Origin: Desmodesmus armatus
Taxonomy: Eukaryota; Chlorophyta; Chlorophyceae; Sphaeropleales; Scenedesmaceae
NCBI GenBank assembly: GCA_007449985.2
Contig: VIIQ02000632.1
Coordinates: forward strand, 1 to 64,000
Direction: 5' to 3'
DNA length: 64,000 nucleotides
The notes beneath the pieces are model-generated. The model made no database searches. It had not been told where the DNA came from and saw only the letters and a program-made list of their open reading frames with translations. This document shows positions 53,047 through 64,000 of this stretch, one piece after another. The translations under genes and the position numbers were made by a program. Within the stretch, counting starts at the first letter, position 1. Each line of letters begins with the position of its first letter.

Positions 53047-55789
53047 TCAGCTTCCAAGGGGCCTGTCTGCTTCTGACGCTGCAATTGCGTGCGGCTGCTG
53101 CTGTTGTTCAAGCTGCTGTCGGCGCTCCCATGTACCGCTGAGTGCGTCATACCCAGGCTTGAAGCAGTTCCATGCCTGGTGCTGCTGCGGCTGCCATGTG
53201 ACGGGCCTGTTCCACCAGGCACTGCTGCTGCGGCTGGGTAGTGCCGTGATGGGGGGCATTGCGAGCAGGTCAGACACACCCACTGCTGGCCTGGCAATGC
53301 GGTACTGCTGAGGAGGCATGTGGGAGCGCTTGTACTTCACCCACACCTGCAGGGATCAGCACAAACAAGCAACACTTTAATGAACTGGTTGGTGATGCTC
53401 AGCACTGTACCTGCAGTTACATGCACAGCACTGAGCCAGCGGTACAGCATACAGACTGCAGCTAGCTAGCACGACTGTGCTGCTCACGAGCGCAGCAACA
53501 TGTGCTGTACAGCACACAGTGTGCAGCGCCCGTGCCAAGTACATCAGGGCCAATTGCCGGCTGTGCAGCTGCCGCTTGTGAACACAACTGTGTTCAACAG
53601 TTTGACCAGAGCATGTCAAGTGACACACAACTCTCAGCCCCTCCCCAAGCCTTCTCAGCCCCTCCTTGATCCAACCCTAGCCTGCACGCATGATCACTTC
53701 CTCAGCACTCAGTGCACCCAGCCAACAGTGCACCGCGCCAACCCTCCAAGGTTGAGGGGCCCTCACCTTGATACCGATGTATCCTGCCCGCGTGACGACA
53801 GCTTCATGGGCGTAGTCCACTGGGTCGTCCACTGCCTTGCGGCCCGTGCGGCCCCACACCCACACCTTCTTGCTGGCCTTGCCGCCCTTCCCGCTCATGC
53901 GCCCCTTCAGCTGGATCTTCAGGCCCTCAAAGGGGACGTCTGATGGGTTCATGCCGGCAATGGCCTGCAGCAGGCAATGTTTGAAGCACAGACGAGACAG
54001 GGAGTCAACAAGATGATGTGCGGTGTTGTTGATGCCGCAGGGTGGTGGTGCAGCACTTGTGTGAAGTAAATGTCACACACTCCAACATGTGCGCTGACAA
54101 ATCGGTGCATGCAGGTGGGTGGCACTGAGCAGCCGCACCGTGCGCAAGTTGCGCAGCTGCGTTGCTGCCCGCAGTGCATGTGGTACAGCAGCAAACTACA
54201 GCCTACTCATGATGACAGGCCTGCTCCACCTCTGCTGCCCTGCCCCTGCAATTGCAGTGGGTCGCAAGGACAGCCTCACGCTGTGTTCGTGCAACTTGCA
54301 CCCCTTCATGCGCAGGTGACTCACCGTGAGCATGAGCTGCTCCACACGAGGCAGGCCCTTGCCATCCTCCACAAACTCCTTCACCACCTGCAGACATGAC
54401 CACACACAATCACACCTGTTGATACTCGCCCCAATTGTAGCTATGGCACCTTGTCACAGCTGTCCATACTAAGTGACTTTGCGCCACTCGTGGCGCACGC
54501 CCAAACACTTGCCAGCCTTTCACTGCGCCGACAGAAAAATAGGAGAAGCCTCATGTGAGAGACATCACAAAGTCACACTGACGGTAAGCAGCCCAGGCTG
54601 GTAAGACCCACCTGCACAAGGTCTGCTGCTGACTGGAACATGCTCTTTGAGAGCATCGGCACCATCTGCACGTTGGTGCCCGCCACATCGCTCAGCTGCT
54701 CGTGGAACAGCGCCAGCGTCTCCTGCGGCCCCAGGTCCCACCCCAGCTGCCGCAGGCTGCGCAGGGGGGCAGAGCCACCAGCTAACTCCTCCAACAACGC
54801 TTTCTGCATACGAAACAGAACACAACACAACGGTGACGCCAAGAGCCGCAGCACAGGCACATGGCTGCTTTCAGTGGCTGCACGGCTGACTTGGGAACTG
54901 TAGAGGCGGCTGTGCAGCACGCAGCACCACTTGTAGCTGACACACTGCATGGCAGGTGTGGTGCAGGCACTGCTGTGCGGCAGGCGGAGCCGGCTGTTGG
55001 CGTCTGCTGCTAGACAGGGCGGGTGTGGCACTGCCGCAATGGATATGTCAGCACCTGAGCCATCTGACAAAACAACCTGAGAACAATTGCAGGATCAAAA
55101 CAGCTGCAAGCCATGGAACTGATGACATGCAGTCACTCGTGCTGCAACAAAAATTCAGCGACAACAGCCTGGCATGCCAAGGGTCTGTAGGCCCAGCCAA
55201 ATGTGCCACATCCCTGCCCTACTACCACAACTACGTGTGTCAGGTGTGCTGCTACTGACCTGTGGTCCTGTCAGCTGTGCCACTGGGTCCCCTTTGTTCA
55301 CTTGTGGCACTTTCTTGAGCCTGAACACAGGCGGCGCCAAAGGGTCGGCTTCCTTTGCTGGCGCCGCAGCTGCAACTGCAGGCTTGGCAGCCTTGCCGCC
55401 CTTCCCTGCTGCCTTGGCATAGCTGCGCACTTGCTGCTGCAGGACACATACAAATTCACACCACAGACGGTGTGCAGACTGGATCACTCATTGATTCTGT
55501 CACTATGAGCAGTGGGGGTTTGGGGGGGGGGGGGGGGGGTCTCCACAGCCAACATCAACTGAGATTGACTGCCTGCACTCACCGTGCAGCTCCAGTCACT
55601 TAATGTTACAGATCCGCTTGTGCTGCAGTGCCTGCTGCTCTCCAGCCTGGCTGTGTGCTCATGATCGGCAATGCTGCTGCTGCCTGCTGCAGCTGCAGGG
55701 GTCAGAGCAAGCTGCTGGAACTGTGCCACTGACTGAGAAGCCTGTACCTGAAGAAGAAGTGGATTGGACAGCAAAGCACACCGCCGCAT
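53047..55789 (-). CDS. RPS3: Mitochondrial small-subunit ribosomal protein uS3-like, 6 exons
   Basis: Exons (minus): 55789-55583, 55436-55260, 54803-54612, 54387-54325, 53964-53767 and 53346-53047, all GT-AG and phase 0, total 378 residues. Exon 5 plus the start of exon 6 match the C-terminal domain of bacterial S3: GLKIQLKGRMSGKGG, then GRTGRKAVDDPVDYA, then GYIGIK-VWVKYK. Upstream, no KH domain is recognisable; exons 3-4 encode helical sequence I cannot place. The N-terminus (MRRCALLSN) is basic and hydrophobic, and VRSYAKAA in exon 2 looks like a mitochondrial processing site, so import into mitochondria is inferred. After the S3 domain comes a Q-rich tail of about 90 residues. A plastid form is less likely. 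Confidence 0.7.
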
Positions 55790-56277
55790 TGTTCCTGCTG
55801 TAGCTGTTGAGCAGGTGAGCTCAGATCAACAGCTGAAAGCACCACACCGTGCACGCTGTCCAGGCCGAACCCTCGATGCACAATCAACGTTCAGGGCATA
55901 AAACCTTGGTAAGTTATCGAGGTGCAGTGACAAATCACAAGGGTTCTCACTCATTCATGCGTGTAACTCCCAGACTAAGAAGCCAAGATAGATGCCAGGC
56001 ATGCTGTAGTTGCTTGAACGCAGCCTTCTCTATTTCGATCGACGGTGCCTGGTGATTGCTGGCAGTTTCCTGGGGGCCCAAGTTTCTGTTCTGCTATCTG
56101 TGTGTGGAGACCCCGCCTATCCAGCCCTTTTGCACAAAGATCCATTGACAGTAAGTCCTTTGCGCCTTCCTGCTACCAGTGCACGTCGAGTCTGATACCA
56201 TTGCTCAGTCCAAGGTCCAGCTCAGCCATCAGCCCAGTCAGCACCATGATCTGACCTCTGCTGTGCATGCACTGCAG
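55790..56277. promoter_or_regulatory. Divergent intergenic region between uS3m and PYD1
   Basis: The 488 bp between the two start codons must hold both promoters and 5' UTRs. No TATA box stands out. Confidence 0.45.
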
Positions 56278-59200
56278 ATGCACTCGCTTCAGCAGCACAC
56301 CAGGTGCCCAGCACGCATCTCACGCCCTGCAGCTGGCAGTGCTGTGCACAGACTGCCCGGGCCCCCAAGGCAAAGCGTGGTCAGTGCTTCCAGCAAGAAT
56401 GGCACAGGCAGGACAGAGGGCCTCACTGACCCAGCTATTAAGCTGGTCAACGGTGCAGTAACAGAGGGGCCAGATCTTTCTGTTACAGTCAACGGCTTGA
56501 AGATGCCCAACCCCTTTGTGATCGGCAGCGGGCCCCCGGGGACCAACTACCAGGTCATGAAGAAGGCGTTTGATGAGGGATGGGGAGGTGTCATTTGCAA
56601 AACCCTCTCCCTGGACTCCTCCAAGGTGCGGTACCAGCGGTATAGTGTGCTCAAGCGGGCAGCAATTGCTGCAATAGGAGTGAGCACCCCTGTGGCCAAG
56701 GATGATGTACACATACCCCAAAGTGATTCACGCCTTGTTCTTTTGGCAGTGATGCTACTGGATGCCTAGCAGACCAGGTGTATGCTATGTAGGAATGGTC
56801 ACTTTGTATGAAGGAGGGTGTGCATGTGTGTGGTGCATGTCTGGCAGTCGAATTAGAGCTGATCAGGGGGCGCTGCTGCTGTGCTGCCATGTCCCCCTTG
56901 TGCAGGTGATCAATGTGACTCCCCGCTATGCCAAGCTGCATGACAGTGCGGGGGCCGTCTTTGGCTGGGAGAACATGGAGCTTATCTCAGGTGGGTCTGC
57001 TTGCTGGGGGGCGCGGGGGGGGGGGGGGCAACCACTTCATGACCAACACAGGCAGCAGGATGGGGAGAGGGGGGGGGGAGGGGGGAGGGCTGGGAGCTCG
57101 TCTCAGGTTGGTCTGCTTGCAGTGTCGCAGCTGCAGGTGTAGGGGGGAAGTCAACCCATGCATGAGCGTCACTTGATGGCCACAAACTCAGCAGGACAGG
57201 GAGGGGGGAAGGGGGGTGTCGATGGGGTGCTTGGTGGTGGGTGTGTGGGAGCCCGGGGGGGGCGGGGGGGGGGGGGGGGGGGGGGTCCAGCAGGAGCAAG
57301 GCAGCGCTGCGAAAGCACATGGCGGCATTCCTGTTTGTGCTTCTCCATCCCAGCAACTGCTGATTGGCATGGCTGCCGCTGTCCTTTCTGTCGTCACGGG
57401 TGCCAGCCAGCTTGCATCACTTGCAGCAGCTGTGTGCTGTAGCGGTTGTGCCTGATCCTGTCCCGCAGCACCTGCAGAGGTGCACGTGTCAGCCATCCTG
57501 CGTACCTATCTCATTCCCCTCTGCCTCTGCCCTCCATCCACTTTAACGCCCCCCCCCCCTCTCCCCCCCTGCCGCCATGCCCCCTGTTGTGTCCAGACCG
57601 TCCCTTCCAGACGATGCTTGATGAGCTGAAGCGGTTGAAGGACGAGTTCCCTGACCGCATCCTCATTGCATCAATCATGGAGGAGTACAACAGGTGGGGG
57701 CACCCGGGGGGGGGGGGGGGGGGGGGGGGGCAGGGCGGTTCTACCACGCGCGGCGAAGTAAAATGCCAAGTGCTTCAGGGTGTTGGTCTTCTGTTTCTTG
57801 GGTCCTATGAGTGGTGGATGTTGAGTGGTTGGTGTGGTAGGGGAAGGCACCTTGCAGTTGTTGAGGCAGGAGCTGCTGGCGAGCAGCACGTTGGGGGGAG
57901 GTGCCAGCAGCATAGATTGACAAGGCAGGGCCGGCTCAGCAGTAGATGAGGTGTGTGTCTTGGTGTTCTCAAAACATTGAGCCAGTAGGCGGAATTCTGT
58001 TTTTCATTGCGCTTGCGGTGTTCCAGACATTCAGTGTTGCAGCACATGAAAGATGGGGCTCTACACAGGCAGCGGGTGATGGTATACAGAAGCGTACGTG
58101 GGAGTGTAGGGGTTAGGCAGGGGACAGAGGGTTGTGGTGCATAAGGAGAGAGGCACTGTGCGGGCCACTAGTGTGAGTTGTTTGGGCTGTGAGCTAAGTG
58201 CCATGCGCATGCAAATGTTTACATGAGTTGCACATGGAGCCTGCAGCAACAACACATAAGCAGCTGCCACCGCTATCTGCTAACTGCATCCCTTGCTGTG
58301 CGTTGCCGCTTCCCACCACCATGCCGCACACTTGTGCCGCTGTGCTTGCCAGGGATGCTTGGGATGAGATCATTGAGCGCTGTGAGGCTGTGGGAGTGGA
58401 TGCATTCGAAATTAACTTCAGCTGCCCACACGGCATGCCTGAGCGCAAAATGGGGATGGTGAGCAGGGGTGTTAGGCTGCATAGCTGCGGGAATGGTCGC
58501 CTGTTCTGTAGCATGTCTGCATCATGCTCTGGATGATCCACAGCTCGGCTGCATGACTGCACACTGCATGGCAGCTAGCAGCATGCCAGGCAGTACCCAC
58601 AGGGCGCGGGCCACTGATACCGGGACAAAGACCGCCCCAGCAGCCAGCCAGCCTGATCAGCGCCTGCTTGCTCGCATGTCGTGTGCTATGATGCTGTGCT
58701 GTGCGGTATCAGGCTAAGGGACAGATGCACTCATGCGTCCCCGCAGCTGGTGGTGCGCTAGGCGTGTTGCTGCCGCTTGAGCGCCACTGGCACAGCCTGC
58801 AAGCCCCTTGGCGCCTGCGTACTGATGGCGTGCTGTTGTTGTGCTGCGCTGTGCTGTGCTTGCTGTGCTGTGCTGTGCTGTGATTCGTACTCAGGCTATG
58901 GGTCAGGACTGTGAGCTGCTGGGTGAGGTGTGTGGGTGGATCAATGCCAAGGCCACCAAGCCTGTGTGGGCCAAGATGACACCCAACATCACTGACATCA
59001 CGGCACCAGCAGCAGTGGCAGCAGAGAAGGGTGAGAGGCTGCAGGGTTGTGAGGGTTTGCCGCAGCTGGTGAATGAGCAGGGGAGGTGTTACATGAGCAG
59101 GGAGGTGCTGCTAGATTTGCACTAGCCAAGGGAGGTCCCCACAGTGCAGGCTGGTCAGGGTGGGGGGAAGGGGGGGGGGTGAGGTCCTGTTGAAGTCTGC

Positions 59201-61598
59201 TCATGACCCTTCTTGTTGATCTGTTTGCCAGTGGGCTCGCACAACCCTGCTGCTGTTAGGCTGCTTGACAGTTGTTGTGTCGAGTGGTGAAGAGACGGGC
59301 TGCTGGCACAGTTGAACGCCAGCATTGAGCAACTGCATTGCAGGACATCCTTCCCTTTGTGCCTCATGGCTCGCACTTATGTGGCCTTGATCCCAGCAGC
59401 CTGTGAGGGCCACTTCCACCAGCATTCAATAGTCTGAGCCCTGAGGCCCCCACTCCCTTTTACCTGCTCCCTCTGCATCCCACTTTCGACTACCTCCCTG
59501 CCGCCCTCCCTCTGTCCCCTATACTCCCCTGCCTCCCTTTTGTCGACCCCCACCCACCTGTTCTGTCCCATTTCCCTTGCTCTTTCTCCTACATCCCCCC
59601 CCCCCCCGGCTCCCCCCCCCCCCCCTCCCCCCTTCTTCTCCTAGATCCCCCCCCTCCCGGGCTGCTTCTAGTAGTAGCTTCAACAGCATCCGCTTGTGCC
59701 CCACTCCCTCCCTCCCTCCTTCCAACTTCATGCAGGCTGTGAGGGCATCGCCGCCATCAACACCATCCGCAGCGTGATGGGTGTCAACCTGGACACGCTG
59801 CGCCCAGAGCCCAGTGTGGAGGGCTACACCACACCAGGCGGCTACTCCTACCGCGCCGTGAAGCCCATCGCGCTGGAGCGCGTGATGTCCATCGGCAGCA
59901 TGCTGCGGCAGCGGGGGTTCAGGGATCAGGGAGTCAGCCTCAGCGGCATTGGGGGTGTGGAGACGGGAGGGGACGCGGCAGAGTTCATTCTGCTGGGGGC
60001 AGACACTGTGCAGGTGGGTGAACGGGTGCAATTTGTTGGGTGGGTGGGTCGGCAAGTGGGCGGTTGGGTGGGTGGGCAGGGTATCCTGATGTGGGTGAAC
60101 AAGGGGGGATCGTTGGGTGGGTGGATGGGCAGAACATCCAGGTGGTCTGTACCTGAGCTGAGCTCATCAAGCAGTAGTTTACTTGTTGTTGGCTGGTTTG
60201 GATGCGGCGGAGTTCATCCTGCTGGGGGGAGACACTGTGCAGGTGGGTGGAGAGGAGGTTGGTTGGGTGGGTGGGTGTGCTTATGGGGCATAAGTTGTAG
60301 TGGGCAGGCTATCGCTGTCTGGATGATCTGCAGCTGGGCTGGGCTGATCAAGCAGCAGTAGTGTGTTTTGCTTTGCAGTTGGCGGGTTGGTGGTGGGGAG
60401 AGGGCTGGACAGGTAGGGGGTTGCAGTGCATGTGTTGATGGGGATTGGCAGGTATGCAGGTTGCAGGGTGTGCTGGTGGTTGAAAGAGATGTTCACCACA
60501 CTTCCACAAGTTAGCCACGCGCAGTGCAGCATGATGCAGCTGTCGTGTCAAAGGGAGTGGTTGTTGTGAGCACGTGTGAGCACGGGGCATGGTGGCATTT
60601 TGCATGGTGATGAGCACTTTGCATGTGCTGGCCAACCCCTGGCGCAGCTGCTGCAGCTGCCAGCGTTCATTCGTCACAGGAATGAGCTGTATCTAACACA
60701 AGTTGCGTTGATGTTTCCCGCTGGTGTGTGCTGCAGGTGTGCACGGGTGTGATGGTCCATGGCTACCCCATGGTGAAGCACCTGTGTGGGGGGCTGCAGG
60801 CCTTCATGTCCAAGCATGGCTTCAACAGCATCGATGACTTCAGGGGGGCAGCACTGCCCTACTTCACAACACACACAGGTGATGCAGGGGCATGTTTCTA
60901 GAAATAGAGGGCAGCCTGGCAGCAGCGTACTGCAGTCCGATGTTCTCCGTAAATGCATACGAGACACGTCCACGGGGGTTTTGCATGTTTGAACGGATAT
61001 GAACACTCAGCACGAGTTGCGGAGGTCAGAGTATCAGTGTTGGCAGTATCTGTTCACTGAGACTGGTCTGGTGTATGTGTGCCTGTGTACCCCCCAGACC
61101 TTGTGGCGCGCCAGAAGGCAGCCATTGCTGAGCGCAAGGCAACCAAGGTCGGCCTGGCCAACGACACAGCATGGACAGGTGAGCACAGCCAGGGTGGGGG
61201 GGGGGGTATAGCTGGCGGGCGTGCAGCCGTTGGAATGCAGCCGTCTGGGCGCAGCCGTCAGACTGCAGCCGTTGGAGCTCAGCCGTCAGGGGTGCAGCCA
61301 CTGTGTTCACAGGCGCTGTAGTGGGGCGCAGGACAAAATAGAAGGAGGAGCATGGCCATCACGATGCTGCAGCAGTGGACACGGCTGACTGGCATTGCAT
61401 GCAGGTCTGCACCTCTGCTGTGAGAGCTGCAGGCTGTCATGAATGCAGCTGACAGCTCGCCTGCAAGATTTGTGGTCCTGCCAGTGCTGCTGCCAGCAGC
61501 TGACGTGTGATGCATCTTGCTGCCTTGCTGTGGTGCTGTGTGCTGCAGGTGATGGCTTTGTGCAGGAGGCTGAGAGCATGGTGTCAAACCAGTCGTAG
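56278..61598 (+). CDS. PYD1: Dihydropyrimidine dehydrogenase (plastid, PYD1 type), 9 exons
   Basis: It reduces uracil and thymine to their dihydro forms with NADPH, the first step of pyrimidine breakdown, in plants located in plastids. Exons 56278-56625, 56906-56990, 57597-57693, 58353-58458, 58895-59030, 59736-60013, 60737-60878, 61098-61178 and 61549-61598 join in frame to 440 residues, close to the plant enzyme. The first ~45 residues are Ser/Arg/Ala-rich, like a transit peptide. The core has NPFVIGSGPPGTNY, ILIASIMEEYN, the catalytic-Cys motif NFSCPHGMPER, VWAKMTPNITD, a GGYSYRAV segment, and SLSGIGGVETG plus AAEFILLGADTVQV of the FMN-binding barrel. Like plant PYD1 it is the short form, without the animal N-terminal iron-sulfur and flavin domains. 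Introns are rich in poly-G/poly-C runs. The start is the first in-frame ATG. Confidence 0.95.
60197..60250 (+). repeat. Partial duplicate of PYD1 exon 6 end inside intron 6
   Basis: Matches the last ~45 nt of exon 6 and its donor site (about 59970-60020): GCGGCGGAGTTCATCCTGCT here versus GCGGCAGAGTTCATTCTGCT. The same GT donor context follows. Using this copy would disturb the protein, so it is taken as a decaying internal duplication. Confidence 0.75.
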
Positions 61599-62417
61599 GA
61601 GCAGCAGCAGGTTTCCTGTCCTTGTGCCCTTGCAGCTGCAGCAGGGCATGTTGCTGGCGGCAGCTTTCGGGGTAGCTTTGCAGTGCTGGCTCCGTAGCAG
61701 CACATGGCCGTGGGCAGGGGCTCTCTGCGCACTGAGCAGCAGGGCAGTCTGCGTTGCAGCTAAGGGTTCTGGCAGTGACTCATGTAGATGCAGCCATGTG
61801 ACTTGCAGCTTTTGGTGCCTGCGGGTGGCAACAACTGTGTTATGAGTTGCTGTGCGCGCCTATAGAGTGCTTCAAGCAACCAGTTGATTGTGAGCAACAC
61901 TTGTACCAACATGTTCCTGTTCAACAGTGTTGACAGCTTTGTCGTTCATATGAGCAGGCACCACCACACATCCATCGCAGACAGGCAGCATGCTGTGGGT
62001 GTACTGTGGCATTGTGCTGCAATTGAATGTGTTGCTGTTGTGGCAGTGCAACACTGCCCAGCACCTGCTCAATACTGACATCAGTGTATCAACAACTGCA
62101 ATTGTACTGTTACATGCAACACATGGCCTGTTTTGGTGTCAGGCTCTTTGTTGCGTTGGTTTGGTGCATCCCTCATGCGTCTTGTCCATCTATGGGGTCC
62201 CTTACATGTATGTGGGGCTTGCCATCCTGCAAAGCCAAGCGCCTCATGGTTGTTGCCGCCAAGGTGTGGTGCGTGATGTTGCTGATCGGCTACACCTCTG
62301 TTGTAACGTCTCCTAGATGACTTGTCCAACAGGGGATGTGTCCAGCCATTGGTGCTGTCCACAGCTGATTACAAACAGGTAATTTGTCTGGCCCCAGTGG
62401 TGTTGGAGCATTGCACT
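61599..62417. other. Spacer downstream of PYD1, no gene recognised
   Basis: Nothing recognised beyond short ORFs. PYD1 poly(A) site not located with confidence. Confidence 0.4.
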
Positions 62418-62528
62418 GTGAGACAGTGCCCGGAACCGGGGAGGTAGCAAGATTTCCTGTGGAGACACTGGGAATACACAAAGATGGGAACACAGAACAC
62501 AATGTAACTAGCACTGGGTCCCCCACCA
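62418..62528 (-). mobile_element. Severely 5'-truncated copy of the Penelope-like element 3' end
   Basis: The 111 bp are the reverse complement of the last ~110 bp of the element at 46028-48429, with a few differences. The perfect 14-bp direct repeat TGGAGCATTGCACT stands at 62404-62417 and 62529-62542. This fixes the element 3' end at ...TCTCAC and shows insertion by a TPRT-like process. Confidence 0.85.
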
Positions 62529-62542
62529 TGGAGCATTGCACT

Positions 62543-62919
62543 ATTTTGCTGGCTGGCTCAACCACTCCATAACATGAGAGCCATCTGCACAGTCAGTTCA
62601 TTTAGAACAGATACACGTGCTATGAGTTTTCTGCAAACTGTACTGTCTGTCGGTGAGAAAAACTTTTCACACACCAGCACACACCATGCACTTGTTCTGT
62701 CTCTTGAACACAATGCCTGTCATATAATCCTGCTTGTAGGGTCCATGCTGAAACAATGCCATTGTCAAGCGCTAGGGTTCATGCACAGTGTCATCATCAG
62801 GCACTTGGCAAAAGGTAGCTGTTGCAGCCTAGCTCCTTCTGACTTGCACATTGACAACGCTGGCGCTGTATTTGTTTAGGGATCATCTGCTGCACATCAT
62901 TTCACCCCCCTCCTGCAGC
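62543..62919. other. Spacer, no gene recognised
   Basis: Only a short ORF without recognisable features. Confidence 0.4.
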
Positions 62920-63011
62920 AAGCATATATACCAACCCTGCCGGACCCACATACCAACTGTCCCCTTGGTTTGGTCCCACATGGTGAGCATGCTCATAGAA
63001 AGATGACAGAC

Positions 63012-63016
63012 TTACA
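63012..63016 (-). terminator. TGTAA poly(A) signal, alpha-tubulin copy 3
   Basis: Reverse complement of TTACA, 400 nt downstream of the copy-3 stop, in the same context as in copies 1 and 2. Confidence 0.75.
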
Positions 63017-63415
63017 AAGCCTGAGCACAGCTGGTCAGACACGGGCTGTAAGTACCAGCGCCCACCCAAGCAGTTGCTGCAAGCTATCAAACGATGCTAA
63101 TCAAACCATGACCAAAACAACAGAAGCATGCATGCTGAGGTATCCTTCAGCACCGCTCAAACACCTGCACCCAGGCCACCATACCAGCCAACAGACAGCC
63201 AGCACAGCACCACCACTTGCCACACGCGCAGGCCAACAACACAGCTGCCGTAGTGACAGACCCACCCTCAACCACAGCAGTCACACTGCAGTCAATGGGC
63301 TTTGTCCACAAGTCCAACAGCCACACCATCAACCCACGCACATGTCCTGTGAGAGCACCAACTGCTGCTGCTGCTGGCACGGCTTCAAGCTGGGGGCGCA
63401 GGGCGCGTTTGCTGC

Positions 63416-64000
<585 letters not shown>

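Overview
The window looks like nuclear DNA of a chlorophycean (volvocalean-type) green alga. The reasons are intron-dense genes with GT-AG introns of roughly 80-700 nt, TGTAA poly(A) signals behind several genes, GC- and CAG/CTG-rich coding sequence with poly-Gln/poly-Ala stretches, and plant/algal-type proteins (alpha-tubulin, plastid-type dihydropyrimidine dehydrogenase, plant-like SNX1/2). The species cannot be named from sequence alone.

Layout. 1-~8.9 kb (minus): a Ty3/gypsy-type LTR retrotransposon, cut by the left window edge, with a Gag-protease ORF and an overlapping +1-frame Pol ORF. Pol reads reverse transcriptase, RNase H, a complete-looking C5-cytosine DNA methyltransferase, then HHCC zinc finger and DDE integrase. 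10.1-15.9 kb (+): a sorting nexin (PX-BAR) gene in 13 exons. 17.4-23.1 kb (+): an 8-exon Crypton/Ndc10-like tyrosine recombinase gene. 23-28 kb: repeats (tandem duplication, tRNA-derived SINE-like unit, 159-bp minisatellite). ~29-31.9 kb (+): a multi-exon gene I do not recognise. 32.7-36.3 kb: a ~3.56-kb element with terminal inverted repeats. 37.6-52.3 kb: two tandem copies of a segment carrying an alpha-tubulin gene; the second copy is split by a 5'-truncated Penelope-like retroelement. 53.0-55.8 kb (minus): a mitochondrial uS3-like ribosomal protein. 56.3-61.6 kb (+): plastid dihydropyrimidine dehydrogenase (PYD1). 63.4-64 kb (minus): the 3' end of a third, inverted alpha-tubulin gene.

How the parts relate. 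The host genes have unrelated roles: endosomal sorting, microtubules, mitochondrial translation and pyrimidine breakdown. The region has been shaped by mobile elements of at least five kinds (Ty3/gypsy with methyltransferase, Crypton, Penelope-like, SINE-like and TIR elements) and by duplication of the tubulin locus. The most notable item is the cytosine methyltransferase inside the retrotransposon polyprotein, an element able in principle to methylate DNA, perhaps its own.
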